From positions 1-62,219 of the forward strand of contig NZ_JARVKW010000039.1 in NCBI RefSeq assembly GCF_029813775.1: 62,219 nt of DNA. Reading direction: 5' to 3'. The position numbers were made by a program, and so were the translations under genes. Positions 26,948 to 34,844 of this stretch are shown here, one piece after another (positions within the stretch are counted from its first letter, which is position 1; each line of letters opens with the position of its first letter). Below the pieces are notes generated by a model, which searched no databases, was not told where the DNA came from, and saw only the letters and a program-made list of their open reading frames with translations. Source of the DNA: Streptomyces sp. DH24 (GTDB lineage Bacteria > Actinomycetota > Actinomycetes > Streptomycetales > Streptomycetaceae).

Positions 26948-27139
26948 ATGGCAATCCAGCAGGGCGCCACGCACGCGTGGACCAAGTCCTCGTACTCCAA
27001 CAACAACGGCGCCTGCGTCGAGGTCAAGTCCCCCACGACCGCGGCGCTCGCGGTCCGCGACTCCAAGGTTCCCGAGGGCCCGACGCTGGCCTTCCCGAGC
27101 ACCGCGTGGAACGCCTTCGTGGCGTCGGTCAAGGCGTAA
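26948..27139 (+). CDS. DUF397 small protein, partner of the XRE regulator
   Basis: A 63-aa protein matching DUF397: AWTKSSYSNNNGACVEV, then LAVRDSK and AFPSTAWNAFVASVK. DUF397 proteins are almost always encoded next to an XRE/DUF5753 regulator and appear to act with it, as antitoxin-like or modulator partners (BldB and WhiJ systems are the known relatives). The ATG at 26948 has GGAG 6 nt upstream. The 26709-26947 spacer separating it from the regulator is long enough for its own promoter. Confidence 0.92.
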   Translation: MAIQQGATHAWTKSSYSNNNGACVEVKSPTTAALAVRDSKVPEGPTLAFPSTAWNAFVASVKA

Positions 27140-27243
27140 CGGGAGGTCTTCCCTGACCCTGTCCGAACCACCGGATGATCCGCGCGATCGCCGCGACACA
27201 CAAGCGATCCACGCGAAGGACAACTGCATAAGCACCACAGAAA

Positions 27244-27284
27244 GAGCCCTCTCGACGAGCTCGCCGTCCTTGCCGAGAGGGCTC
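27244..27284 (-). terminator. Hairpin terminator after the small GyrI-like gene
   Basis: GAGCCCTCTCG and CGAGAGGGCTC form a perfect 11-bp stem, starting 13 nt after the minus-strand stop at 27298. On that strand the stem is followed by TTTCTGTGG. It would also stop read-through from the DUF397 gene. Confidence 0.8.
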
Positions 27285-27297
27285 GGCACGTCGCCGC

Positions 27298-27483
27298 CTA
27301 CTCCGCCCGCACCGGGAACGCGACGCCGCACACCGGGTCCCCGGCCCCGGCCGCGCCCCGGTCCAGCCGGCCCAGCGACGCGCCGATCCACGCCGGCAAC
27401 TCGTCCGCCGGCGTGTGCCGCTTCTCGGCGATCACCACCTGCTCGGGCACGTCCGCCGTCTCGACCACGAACGTCCCGAACAT
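27298..27483 (-). CDS. Small protein resembling a truncated GyrI/effector-binding domain
   Basis: A 61-aa frame starting MFGTFVVETADVPEQVVI and containing LPAWIGASLGRLDRG. This pattern recalls the start of the AraC-type effector-binding (GyrI-like) fold, which is normally about 150 aa. Strong evidence that it is expressed: GGGGAGGAG lies just before the ATG and a terminator follows the stop. It lies 162 bp downstream of the glutathione peroxidase gene on the same strand, probably in one transcript. It is either a real small protein or a decayed gene; I do not know its function. Confidence 0.55.
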   Translation of the reverse strand: MFGTFVVETADVPEQVVIAEKRHTPADELPAWIGASLGRLDRGAAGAGDPVCGVAFPVRAE

Positions 27484-27645
27484 CTGGGGGCTCCTCCCCG
27501 ACAGTCGTCCACGGAGGTACTCGGCGAGCGTCCGCTGCCCCGCGACCCGCGACCGCGCCTCGACGTCGGCCCAGAACGCGGCCGGCCGGTCGCTCCGCCC
27601 TGCCCGAGGGGCAAGGTCAACCGGGTGCGCGGCGGGGCGGCGGGG

Positions 27646-28158
27646 TCAGCCGGCGAGCTGCGCCTCGATCGCGGCGACGACCTCGGCGGACTCCGGTTCG
27701 GTCTTCGGGGCGAACCGGGCGACGACCTTGCCGTCCCGCCCGATGAGGAACTTCTCGAAGTTCCAGCGGACGTCGCCGCTGTGCCCCTCGGCGTCGGCGA
27801 AACCGACGAGACGCTCGTACAGGGCGTGCCGCCCCGCGCCGTTCACCTCGACCTTCTCGGTCATCGGGAAGGTCACGCCGTACGTGGCCGAGCAGAACTC
27901 GGCGATCTCCTCCGCGTCGCCGGGCTCCTGCCCGAGGAACTGGTTGCAGGGCACGCCGAGCACCGTGAAGCCCTGCCCGGCGAACCGCTCGTGCAGCCGC
28001 TCCAGCCCGGCGTACTGCGGGGTGAGCCCGCACTTGGACGCCACGTTCACGACCAGCACGACCTTGCCCGCGTACTGTCCGAGCCCGGCGGAACCGCCCT
28101 GCAGGGCACCGATCTCGACGTCGAGGGGAGAGGAGCCGTTGTTCTGTGTAGTGGTCAT
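27646..28158 (-). CDS. Glutathione peroxidase family thiol peroxidase
   Basis: A 170-aa thioredoxin-fold peroxidase with the family blocks VVNVASKCGLTPQY (peroxidatic Cys, not selenocysteine), PCNQFLGQEPG (Gln of the active site) and WNFEKFLIGRDGKVVARF (Trp). Bacterial Cys-GPx enzymes normally use thioredoxin to reduce peroxides; Streptomyces lacks glutathione and uses mycothiol. TAGCAT lies 6 nt before the ATG with no ribosome site, suggesting a leaderless message. The downstream small gene is probably co-transcribed. Confidence 0.92.
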   Translation of the reverse strand: MTTTQNNGSSPLDVEIGALQGGSAGLGQYAGKVVLVVNVASKCGLTPQYAGLERLHERFAGQGFTVLGVPCNQFLGQEPGDAEEIAEFCSATYGVTFPMTEKVEVNGAGRHALYERLVGFADAEGHSGDVRWNFEKFLIGRDGKVVARFAPKTEPESAEVVAAIEAQLAG

Positions 28159-28219
28159 GGGCGGATGCTAGCGGCGGCAAACGCCGGGGCGACCGGCGGG
28201 CCGGTCCCGCGCCCCCGCC

Positions 28220-29197
28220 TCACGGCCGCGCGGCGTCCGGGCCCGCCGCCTTGACGAGGACCTCACCGGCGGCCGTCCGCGAATACAGCACGGACCGCCC
28301 CGCCCGCCGCCGCTCCACCAGACCGGCGTCCAGCAGCACCCGCAGATGCCGCCCCACCGAACCGAGCCCCTGCCCCGTCACGGCGACGAGATGGCTGGTG
28401 CTCATCGGGGAGCCGAGCAGCACGAGCACCCTGGCCCGGGCGGCCCCGAGCAGCGCGTCGAGGCTCGCGGGCGCCGCCCTGCCGCCGCCGTCGGCGAGGA
28501 CACCGGAGCAGGCGTAGACGACGGCGTACCGTTCGGGCTCCTCCCAGGACACCCAGCCGGTCCTCGGGGTGACGGGGACGAAGACGAGCTCGGCGCCGTG
28601 GATCTCGCGCGGCGGATACTCGTGCAGGTTCACCTGGAACCGGTTGTTGCCGAGCCACCGCGTCCCCGGCCGCAGCGCGTCCAGCACGCCGGCCCAGCCG
28701 CCCCGGCCGACCTGGGCGGTCCGCGCGACGACGTCGGCCTCCAGGACGCGGCGCCTGCGGTCCCAGTACGGCAGTACGGCCCGGTCCCAGACGTACTCCA
28801 GGAGCGCGGCGGCCCGTTCGGGCAGGTCGTCGCGGTGCAGCGGATCGGGCAGCGGCCCTTCGAGCGAGAGGCGCAGATGCGCGCGGGCCGCGTCGGGCGC
28901 GGCGGCCCGGACGCGGGCGACGCCCTCCTCGAAGGTCTCCCCGTCGCGCGGGGTGGGGGTGAGGAAGTCGGCGATCCAGGACCGCCCGAGCCCGGATCGC
29001 ACCAGCAGCGCGGTCACCGGATCGGCGGCCAGCAGCCGCAGGTAGCCGGGCCGGTGGGCGTCGAGCCAGGCGCGTTCGCCGGGGTGGGCGGCGACGCCGG
29101 AGTGCAGCAGCTTCAGAGCGGCGAAGGTCTCGGCGAGGGGGGAGATGACGAACCGGCTCCGCGCGAGCGTGTCGGCACTGACCTGCCACCAGCCCAA
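28220..29197 (-). CDS. ArsR-like winged-helix regulator with DUF5937 domain
   Basis: A 325-aa regulator. The N-terminal part (WWQVSADTLARSRFVISPLAETFAALKLL and onward) matches DUF5937, and the C-terminal 90 residues carry an ArsR-type winged helix (LLGSPMSTSHLVAVTGQGLGSVGRHLRVLLDAGLVERRRAGRSVLY). The start is a TTG at 29197 just before the conserved WWQ; a TTG at 29236 is the alternative. The divergent MFS gene starts 68 bp away and an 8-bp inverted repeat lies in between, so this protein probably represses both itself and the transporter. The inducer is unknown. Confidence 0.85.
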   Translation of the reverse strand: MGWWQVSADTLARSRFVISPLAETFAALKLLHSGVAAHPGERAWLDAHRPGYLRLLAADPVTALLVRSGLGRSWIADFLTPTPRDGETFEEGVARVRAAAPDAARAHLRLSLEGPLPDPLHRDDLPERAAALLEYVWDRAVLPYWDRRRRVLEADVVARTAQVGRGGWAGVLDALRPGTRWLGNNRFQVNLHEYPPREIHGAELVFVPVTPRTGWVSWEEPERYAVVYACSGVLADGGGRAAPASLDALLGAARARVLVLLGSPMSTSHLVAVTGQGLGSVGRHLRVLLDAGLVERRRAGRSVLYSRTAAGEVLVKAAGPDAARP

Positions 29198-29207
29198 GAC
29201 CCCTCCA

Positions 29208-29229
29208 TGTTTCGCGCCGGAGCGAAACA
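29208..29229. promoter_or_regulatory. Probable operator between the ArsR-like regulator and MFS gene
   Basis: TGTTTCGC (29208-29215) and GCGAAACA (29222-29229) form a perfect 8-bp inverted repeat with a 6-bp spacer, 22 bp in length. It lies between the divergent starts and fits a dimeric winged-helix repressor. Confidence 0.75.
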
Positions 29230-29265
29230 CTAACAACGGCCGGACGGGCTCCCCAGACTCCCCGC

Positions 29266-30495
29266 ATGCGCAGCGACTCGGCCGAACCGGCCACCTCGGG
29301 CCTTGCGAGCTACTCGGACCTCTTCCGCACCAGGGAGTTCACCCCGTTCTTCGGCGCGGCGTCGGCACAGGGCGTGGCCCAGACGATGGGCGGCCTGGCC
29401 CTGGGCACGCTGGTGTACCGGGCGACGGACTCGCCGCTGCTGTCGGCGCTGAGCATGTTCGGCGCGTCCCTGGCACAGGTGCTGGGCGCGACACTGCTGC
29501 TGTCGGCGGCCGACCGCCTGCCCCCGAGGGCGGCGCTGACCAGCCTCTCCCTGGCCTTCGCGGCGACCACGGCCCTGATGGCCGTACCGTCCCTGCCGAT
29601 CTGGGGCATCTTCGCCGTCCTGCTCGTCAAGGGCCTGGCGGCGTCCGTGGGCGGCGGCGTCCGCTGGGGCCTGCTGAACGAGATCCTCACCAAGGACGGC
29701 TACCTGCTCGGCCGTTCGGTCTTCAACATGATGAGCGGCGTCACCCAAATCACCGGCTACGCGACCGGCGGCGCCCTGCTGGCGCTCCTGTCCCCGCGCA
29801 CGATCCTGCTGCTGTCGGTGGCCCTGTACGCGGCAGCGGCCGCGACCCTCCACCTGGGCCTGCGGACCCGCCCCCCGAGGGCAACCGGCCGCCCCTCCCT
29901 GAAGACGACCTGGCGCACCAACGCCCGGCTCTGGTCCTCCGCCCCGCGCCGCCACATCTACCTGGCCCTGTGGATCCCCAACGGCCTGGTGGTGGGCTGC
30001 GAATCCCTCTACGTCCCGTACGCCCCCGCATCGGCGGGAGCCCTGTTCGCGTGCGCGGCCCTGGGCATGCTGGCCGGCGACGTCCTGGTGGCCCGCTTCC
30101 TGCCCGCGAGGACGAGACGCCGCGCGGGCATCCCCCTGCTCCTCCTCCTGGCCGCCCCGTACACCCTCTTCGCCCTCCACCCGCCGCTCCCCGTCTCGGT
30201 GTTCCTGGTCACCCTGGCCTCGGCCGGCTTCGGCGCGAGCCTGGTCCAGCAGGAACGCCTCCTCGACCTCACCCCACCCACCCTCACGGGCCACGCCCTG
30301 GGCCTCCACTCGTCCGGCATGCTCACCATGCAGGGCGTGAGCGCGACCCTGGCCGGCACCCTGGCCCAACTGACGTCCCCGGCCTGGACGATGACGACCC
30401 TGGCGACGACATCACTGGCGGTCACGGGGGCCCTGGGGTGGGCGATGCGGGGGGAGGGGGCCGGGAGGGGCGGGGGTGTCGGTGGCCTGCCGTAG
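29266..30495 (+). CDS. MFS transporter divergent from ArsR-like regulator
   Basis: A 409-aa protein with 10-12 membrane helices and an MFS-type N-half (FFGAASAQGVAQTMGGLALGTLVY, GLAASVGGGVRWGLLNEIL). It resembles the small exporters commonly paired with DUF5937 regulators in Streptomyces. Direction and substrate cannot be read from the sequence; efflux is the usual inference. No ribosome site is obvious ahead of the ATG at 29266, and the last 20 residues are Gly/Arg-rich low complexity. Confidence 0.85.
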   Translation: MRSDSAEPATSGLASYSDLFRTREFTPFFGAASAQGVAQTMGGLALGTLVYRATDSPLLSALSMFGASLAQVLGATLLLSAADRLPPRAALTSLSLAFAATTALMAVPSLPIWGIFAVLLVKGLAASVGGGVRWGLLNEILTKDGYLLGRSVFNMMSGVTQITGYATGGALLALLSPRTILLLSVALYAAAAATLHLGLRTRPPRATGRPSLKTTWRTNARLWSSAPRRHIYLALWIPNGLVVGCESLYVPYAPASAGALFACAALGMLAGDVLVARFLPARTRRRAGIPLLLLLAAPYTLFALHPPLPVSVFLVTLASAGFGASLVQQERLLDLTPPTLTGHALGLHSSGMLTMQGVSATLAGTLAQLTSPAWTMTTLATTSLAVTGALGWAMRGEGAGRGGGVGGLP

Positions 30496-30537
30496 CGCCC
30501 CGCCCGCACCTCCGGACCGGCGACGCAGGCGAAGAAG

Positions 30538-30576
30538 CCCACGTCCGAAACCCACGTCCGAAACCCACGTCTGAGA
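30538..30576. repeat. Three 13-bp tandem repeats
   Basis: CCCACGTCCGAAA occurs twice in succession (30538-30550, 30551-30563), then a degenerate CCCACGTCTGAGA (30564-30576), in the gap between the MFS gene and the secreted protein. Purpose unknown. Confidence 0.8.
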
Positions 30577-30694
30577 GCCACGACTGCCCGGGCGGGAAAC
30601 GCAGTTGAGGCCCTCCGGTCCTCTTGGCAGACTCACCCCGCCGACTGAACGATCAGGTCGGCAGGGGAACTTCATCACTCAGGGGGGTACGTCC

Positions 30695-31606
30695 ATGCAT
30701 CTCACCGCGCCCAGACGCGTCCTGGCCCGCGCCACCGTCGTCCTCGCGCTGGCCCTCGGCCTGGCCACCGGTTCGACCGGCCTGCTGCCCGGCACGCAGG
30801 CCCACGCCCAGCCCGTCGCCGAGGGCTCACTCGCCTTCAGCGGCGACGAGGGCGACTGGATCAGCGGCGGCCGGTCGTACGCCTACTCCACGGCCGACCA
30901 GGACCGCCTGAACGTCTCCGCCAACCAGGACAACAGCGTCGTCTCCCTCTCCGTCGACGGCGCCAACGGCGACTGGTGGTACCTGGACCTCGCGGCCCCG
31001 TCCGGCACGTCCCTCGCGCCGGGCACGTACACCCGAGCCACCCGCCACCCCTTCAACGAGCCGACCGAGCCCGGTCTGTCCCTCAGCGGGAACGGCCGCG
31101 GCTGCAACACGCTCACCGGCGAATTCACCATCGACGCCGTGGAGTTCGGCCCGCTCGGCTACGTACGGAAGCTCGACGCCACGTTCGTGCAGCACTGCGA
31201 GGGCGGCACCACCGCGGCCCGCGGCGAGGTCCACATCACCAACCCGGCCCCGCCGGCCGAGCTGGACCTCGGCCTGGCCGTCGCCCTGGAGGGCACCGCC
31301 AGCACCCTCAACGGCAAGGCCACCCTGCACGGCACCGTGAGCTGCAACAAGCCGGTCCAGGTGAACGTCTCGGGCAACGTCACCCAGGTCAAGAAGCAGA
31401 ACCTCATCCGAGGCTCCTACACCACGACGGTCTCCTGCGTCCCGGGCAGCCCGGTCGCCTGGACGGCCACGGCCACGCCCACCGGCTCGGTGCCGTTCCA
31501 GCGCGGCGACGTGGAGGTCGAGGCCCGCGCGACGGCGACGGACCCGGACTACTCCCAGCCGGTGACGGTGACGGAGACGGTACCGGTACGGCTGGTCCGC
31601 GGCTGA
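30695..31606 (+). CDS. Secreted protein of unknown function
   Basis: A 303-aa protein with a Sec signal peptide (hydrophobic core ATVVLALALGLATG, probable cleavage after AHA near residue 33). The mature part is beta-rich: residues about 40-190 hold NGDWWYLDLAAP, GTYTRATRHPFN and a disulfide-type Cys pair, and about 190-303 looks like an immunoglobulin-like module (KATLHGTVSCNKPVQVNVSGNVTQVKK, TTTVSC). I do not recognise the family. The ATG at 30695 has AGGGGGG 7 nt upstream. A terminator follows. Confidence 0.8.
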   Translation: MHLTAPRRVLARATVVLALALGLATGSTGLLPGTQAHAQPVAEGSLAFSGDEGDWISGGRSYAYSTADQDRLNVSANQDNSVVSLSVDGANGDWWYLDLAAPSGTSLAPGTYTRATRHPFNEPTEPGLSLSGNGRGCNTLTGEFTIDAVEFGPLGYVRKLDATFVQHCEGGTTAARGEVHITNPAPPAELDLGLAVALEGTASTLNGKATLHGTVSCNKPVQVNVSGNVTQVKKQNLIRGSYTTTVSCVPGSPVAWTATATPTGSVPFQRGDVEVEARATATDPDYSQPVTVTETVPVRLVRG

Positions 31607-31627
31607 CGCGGCGCATCACGGCATGGA

Positions 31628-31657
31628 CGGGTCCCCGCTGTTTCAGGCGGGGGCCCG
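31628..31657 (+). terminator. Terminator after the secreted-protein gene
   Basis: CGGGTCCCCGC and GCGGGGGCCCG pair over 11 bp (one G-T pair), with an 8-nt loop, 21 nt after the stop; CGTCGTTTT follows. The rest of 31658-31869 holds no gene. Confidence 0.85.
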
Positions 31658-31869
31658 CGTCGTTTTCGCGGCAGGGAGGCCCGGGGCATGTGAAGGCGCG
31701 GCACGGGCCGGGACGAGTCGGCCTCCGGGTCATGTCGTTGAATCGAATCATCGCCTACGCCTCACGGAAGCGCGGAAGTCCGTGCACACCCCTTGACGTC
31801 CGCCTGTGGCGATAGGGAGGCTCCAGGCATCCAGAACGCGCTTTCTACGAGTGGCCTTGTCCCACTCGA

Positions 31870-31881
31870 TGAAACGTTTCA
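31870..31881 (+). promoter_or_regulatory. LacI-family operator upstream of the rhamnogalacturonan lyase
   Basis: TGAAACGTTTCA is a perfect 12-bp palindrome of the LacI/GalR type, 33 bp before the lyase ATG and directly ahead of its AGAGGAG ribosome site. It implies repression by a LacI-type sugar sensor encoded elsewhere. Confidence 0.85.
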
Positions 31882-31914
31882 GGCATCACGGAGTCCCACT
31901 GCAGAGGAGTACCG

Positions 31915-33894
31915 ATGGGTACGTCACCCGCCCGACGCCCCGTTCGGCGCGGAAGCGCGGCGGCCGGGGCGGTCGCGGCAGCGCTCGCCGCATGCGCCGC
32001 CGGGCTCACCGGACCCGCCATGGCGGACACCGGCGAAGGTACGGACACCGCCACCGCCGCCGCGAAGGCGACCCGCGCCATGGAGAAGCTCGACCGGGCA
32101 CCCGTCGCCGTGAAGTCGGACGACGGCGTCTTCGTCGGCTGGCGGCTGCTCGGACTGGACCCGCCGGGCCTGGCCTTCCACGTGGTGCGCGACGGCGAAC
32201 GGATCACCGACAGACCGCTGACCGGCGCCACCAGCTTCACCGACCCGGACGGCACGGCCGACTCCGAGTACCGGATCGAGGAGGTGCGGCGCGGGAAGGT
32301 CACCTCGCGCACCGACACGTTCGGTGTGCAGGCCCACCCGTACAAGGACATCCCCGTCGACCGCCCCGAGGGCGGCACCACCCCCGACGGCAAGCCGTAC
32401 ACGTACCACCTCAACGACTCGTCCGTCGGCGACCTGAACGGCGACGGCCAGTACGAGATCGTCCAGAAGTGGTACCCGAGCAACGCCCAGGACAACTCCC
32501 GCTCCGGCTACACCGGCAACACGATCATCGACGCCTACACGATGGACGGCGAGCGGCTGTGGCGCATCGACCTGGGCCGCAACATCCGTTCCGGCGCCCA
32601 CTACACCCAGTTCATGGTGTACGACCTGGACGGTGACGGCCGCGCCGAGGTGGTCATGAAGACCGCGGACGGCACGGTCGACGGCAAGGGCGAGACCATC
32701 GGCGACGCGGACGCCGACCACCGCAACGCCCAGGGCTACGTCCTCAAGGGCCCCGAGTACCTGACGGTCTTCGACGGCAGGACCGGCGCCGCCCGCCACA
32801 CCGTCGACTACACGCCCCCGCGCGGGGACCTGTGCGCCTGGGGCGACTGCTACGGCAACCGCGGCGACCGCTTCCTCGCGGGCGTCGCCTACCTCGACGG
32901 CAAGACCCCTTCCGTCGTCTTCGCCCGCGGCTACTACACGCGCAGCGTCCTCGCCGCGTACGACTACGCGGACGGAAAGCTCAGGAAGCGCTGGGTCTTC
33001 GACTCGAACGAGGCCGGCGCGAAGTGGGCGGGCCAGGGCAACCACCAGCTCTCCGTCGCCGACGTCGACGCCGACGGCAAGGACGAGATCGTCTACGGCT
33101 CCATGACGGTGGACGACGACGGCACCGGCCTCTACTCCACCGGCCTCGGCCACGGCGACGCCCAGCACCTGAGCGACCTCGACCCCTCCCGCGACGGCCT
33201 GGAGGTCTTCTCCAGCCACGAGTCGATGAGCGCCTCCGGCAACGCCGGCGGAACCTTCCGCGACGCGCGGACCGGTGAGGTGCTGTGGTCCATGCCCGCC
33301 CAGCGGGACACCGGCCGCGGCGCGGCCGGCGACATCGACCCGGCCCACCCGGGCGCCGAGTCTTGGGCGGTCACGGCGACCGGCGCGTGGGACTCGCGCG
33401 AGGGCGAACTGCGCGCCGCCGACGGCACGTTGATCAGCACCGCCATCCCCTCGGCGAACCACATGATCTGGTGGGACGGCGACCCGCTCCGCGAGATCCT
33501 CAACCACGAGTACGACGAGGACAACCCCCCACAGGGCGGCGCCCCGTACATCGCCGAGTGGAACCCGGAGAAGCAGCGGGAGGACAAGATCCTGACCCCG
33601 GCGGGCGTGTACTCGAACAACGGCACCAAGGGCAACCCGTCCCTCCAGGCCGACCTGCTCGGCGACTGGCGCGAGGAGGTCGTGTTCCGCACGTCGGACG
33701 AGTCGGCACTGCGCATCTTCACGACCACCGCCGAGACCGGCCGCCGCCTGCCCACGCTGATGCACGACCCGGTCTACCGCCTCGGCGTGGCCTGGCAGAA
33801 CGTCGGCTACAACCAGCCCCCGTGGACGAGCTACTTCATCGGCAAGGACATGCGCCAGCCCGCGCGAGGGGCCATTCACTACGCGGGCGAGTGA
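31915..33894 (+). CDS. Secreted rhamnogalacturonan endolyase, polysaccharide lyase family 11
   Basis: A 659-aa protein with a signal peptide (Arg-rich start, then AAAGAVAAALAACAAGLTGPAMA) and a mature PL11 propeller: EKLDRAPVAVKSDDGVFVGWRLLG, YPSNAQDNSRSGYTGNTIIDAY, VYDLDGDGRAEVVMKTADGTVDG, and QGNHQLSVADVDADGKDEIVYG. The repeated D-x-D-x-D-x-x blocks are the calcium-binding loops of the family. It cleaves the rhamnose-galacturonate backbone of pectin by beta-elimination outside the cell. It stands alone without other pectinase genes here. The upstream LacI operator suggests induction by plant sugars. Confidence 0.94.
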   Translation: MGTSPARRPVRRGSAAAGAVAAALAACAAGLTGPAMADTGEGTDTATAAAKATRAMEKLDRAPVAVKSDDGVFVGWRLLGLDPPGLAFHVVRDGERITDRPLTGATSFTDPDGTADSEYRIEEVRRGKVTSRTDTFGVQAHPYKDIPVDRPEGGTTPDGKPYTYHLNDSSVGDLNGDGQYEIVQKWYPSNAQDNSRSGYTGNTIIDAYTMDGERLWRIDLGRNIRSGAHYTQFMVYDLDGDGRAEVVMKTADGTVDGKGETIGDADADHRNAQGYVLKGPEYLTVFDGRTGAARHTVDYTPPRGDLCAWGDCYGNRGDRFLAGVAYLDGKTPSVVFARGYYTRSVLAAYDYADGKLRKRWVFDSNEAGAKWAGQGNHQLSVADVDADGKDEIVYGSMTVDDDGTGLYSTGLGHGDAQHLSDLDPSRDGLEVFSSHESMSASGNAGGTFRDARTGEVLWSMPAQRDTGRGAAGDIDPAHPGAESWAVTATGAWDSREGELRAADGTLISTAIPSANHMIWWDGDPLREILNHEYDEDNPPQGGAPYIAEWNPEKQREDKILTPAGVYSNNGTKGNPSLQADLLGDWREEVVFRTSDESALRIFTTTAETGRRLPTLMHDPVYRLGVAWQNVGYNQPPWTSYFIGKDMRQPARGAIHYAGE

Positions 33895-33916
33895 GGGGAG
33901 GGGCCGACGTCAAGGG

Positions 33917-33946
33917 GTGTACGGCGCCGGGAAGGGCGCCGTACAC
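33917..33946 (+). terminator. Terminator after the rhamnogalacturonan lyase
   Basis: GTGTACGGCGCC and GGCGCCGTACAC form a perfect 12-bp stem with a 6-nt loop, 22 nt after the stop codon. Confidence 0.88.
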
Positions 33947-34466
33947 GCCGCGCCCCCCGCGGGGCGGGTGCGTGAGGTCGACGGGGGCCCACAGGTCCCG
34001 CCGTCACGAAGGCGGATCAGTCCGCTCGCCGAGGTCCCCGGATGTGAGGGGACTCAGCGGTTTGTGCCTGGCGCAGGTTTCCGCGTTGAAAGAGGGGAGC
34101 CTCATCCGTGCGGGCACAGCCCAGGAGCCGTCCGGGCGAGCCCGGCCTGCGACCGGGCTGCCGAGCCTCGCACCCGTAACCGGTGGAAACGGGCGGAGCC
34201 ATCCACCTCGGGTCACGCCGCAGTCATGCCTGAGGCGTGTCCTTGCGGGCCCTCGAATTCGCCGGCCTCGTCCTCCCTGAAGTCCGGGACGTCCGGGAAG
34301 TCCGGGGCCTGGAAGGGGTTTGTCGTCGGAGGCGGCAACGCTGTGGCAGAGCGGTGAGGTGCCCCTTCCGGAGCGGAGAACAGCGAGGTCGGATCGATGA
34401 GAGATCTCCCTTTTCCTACAGGTCCCGGGGGAGGGACCTGGCATGCCGTGACGGGGCACAGCGGTC
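33947..34466. other. 520-bp gap without a supported gene
   Basis: No reading frame here looks like a protein. The DNA has mixed composition and contains a run of GTCCGGGA-like direct repeats near 34281-34308. It borders the lower-GC segment to the right and may be remnant or intergenic DNA. Confidence 0.5.
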
Positions 34467-34688
34467 CTACAGCTTGGTCATCCTGGCGTACGGGCTCAAG
34501 ATCCGCTCTTGCACGGAACCGAAATCCACGAGTGCCGCGATCCCGTCCTCGACGCCGATCACCCGGCCGAGGCCGTACATGTCGTGCGTCACCTGGTCAC
34601 CCAGGGCGAAGTGCTTGGGAGCAGGCGTGACCCGGGCCTTGAAGGGGCTGGTGGGCAAATGACGCTTCAGTGCAGCAGGCTTTGTCAT
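34467..34688 (-). CDS. Small conserved protein with a KOW/Tudor-like strand pattern
   Basis: A 73-aa protein: a basic N-terminus (MTKPAALKRHLPTSPFK) followed by a compact beta module (LGDQVTHDMYGLGRVIGVEDGIAALVDFGS). The pattern G-x-V-x-H-x-x-Y-G-x-G-x-V is shared with CarD/UvrD-type Tudor domains that bind RNA polymerase or nucleic acid. I recall such short proteins in other Streptomyces, always without a function. The ATG at 34688 has only GGGGG very close upstream. Confidence 0.7.
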   Translation of the reverse strand: MTKPAALKRHLPTSPFKARVTPAPKHFALGDQVTHDMYGLGRVIGVEDGIAALVDFGSVQERILSPYARMTKL

Positions 34689-34844
34689 TGCCCCCAGTAT
34701 GCGCCCACGGGCGCCTCCTGCGCTGCGGCAATCGGCGTCGGATTGGACACAGGAGCGGACGCCACCGTCCCGGCCAGAGCAAGTGGCGACGGTCGGACCG
34801 TGGCCGTTTGACGGACGTACGGAAGATCACCTGGGCCCGGGGGT

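Noticed and set aside
27413..28254. Plus-strand frames opposite the glutathione peroxidase gene
   Set aside because: They are complements of a well-conserved enzyme gene and encode Arg/Pro-rich sequence.
33947..34466. Several 60-150 codon frames in the gap after the pectin lyase
   Set aside because: None has a ribosome site, domain pattern or typical codon bias.
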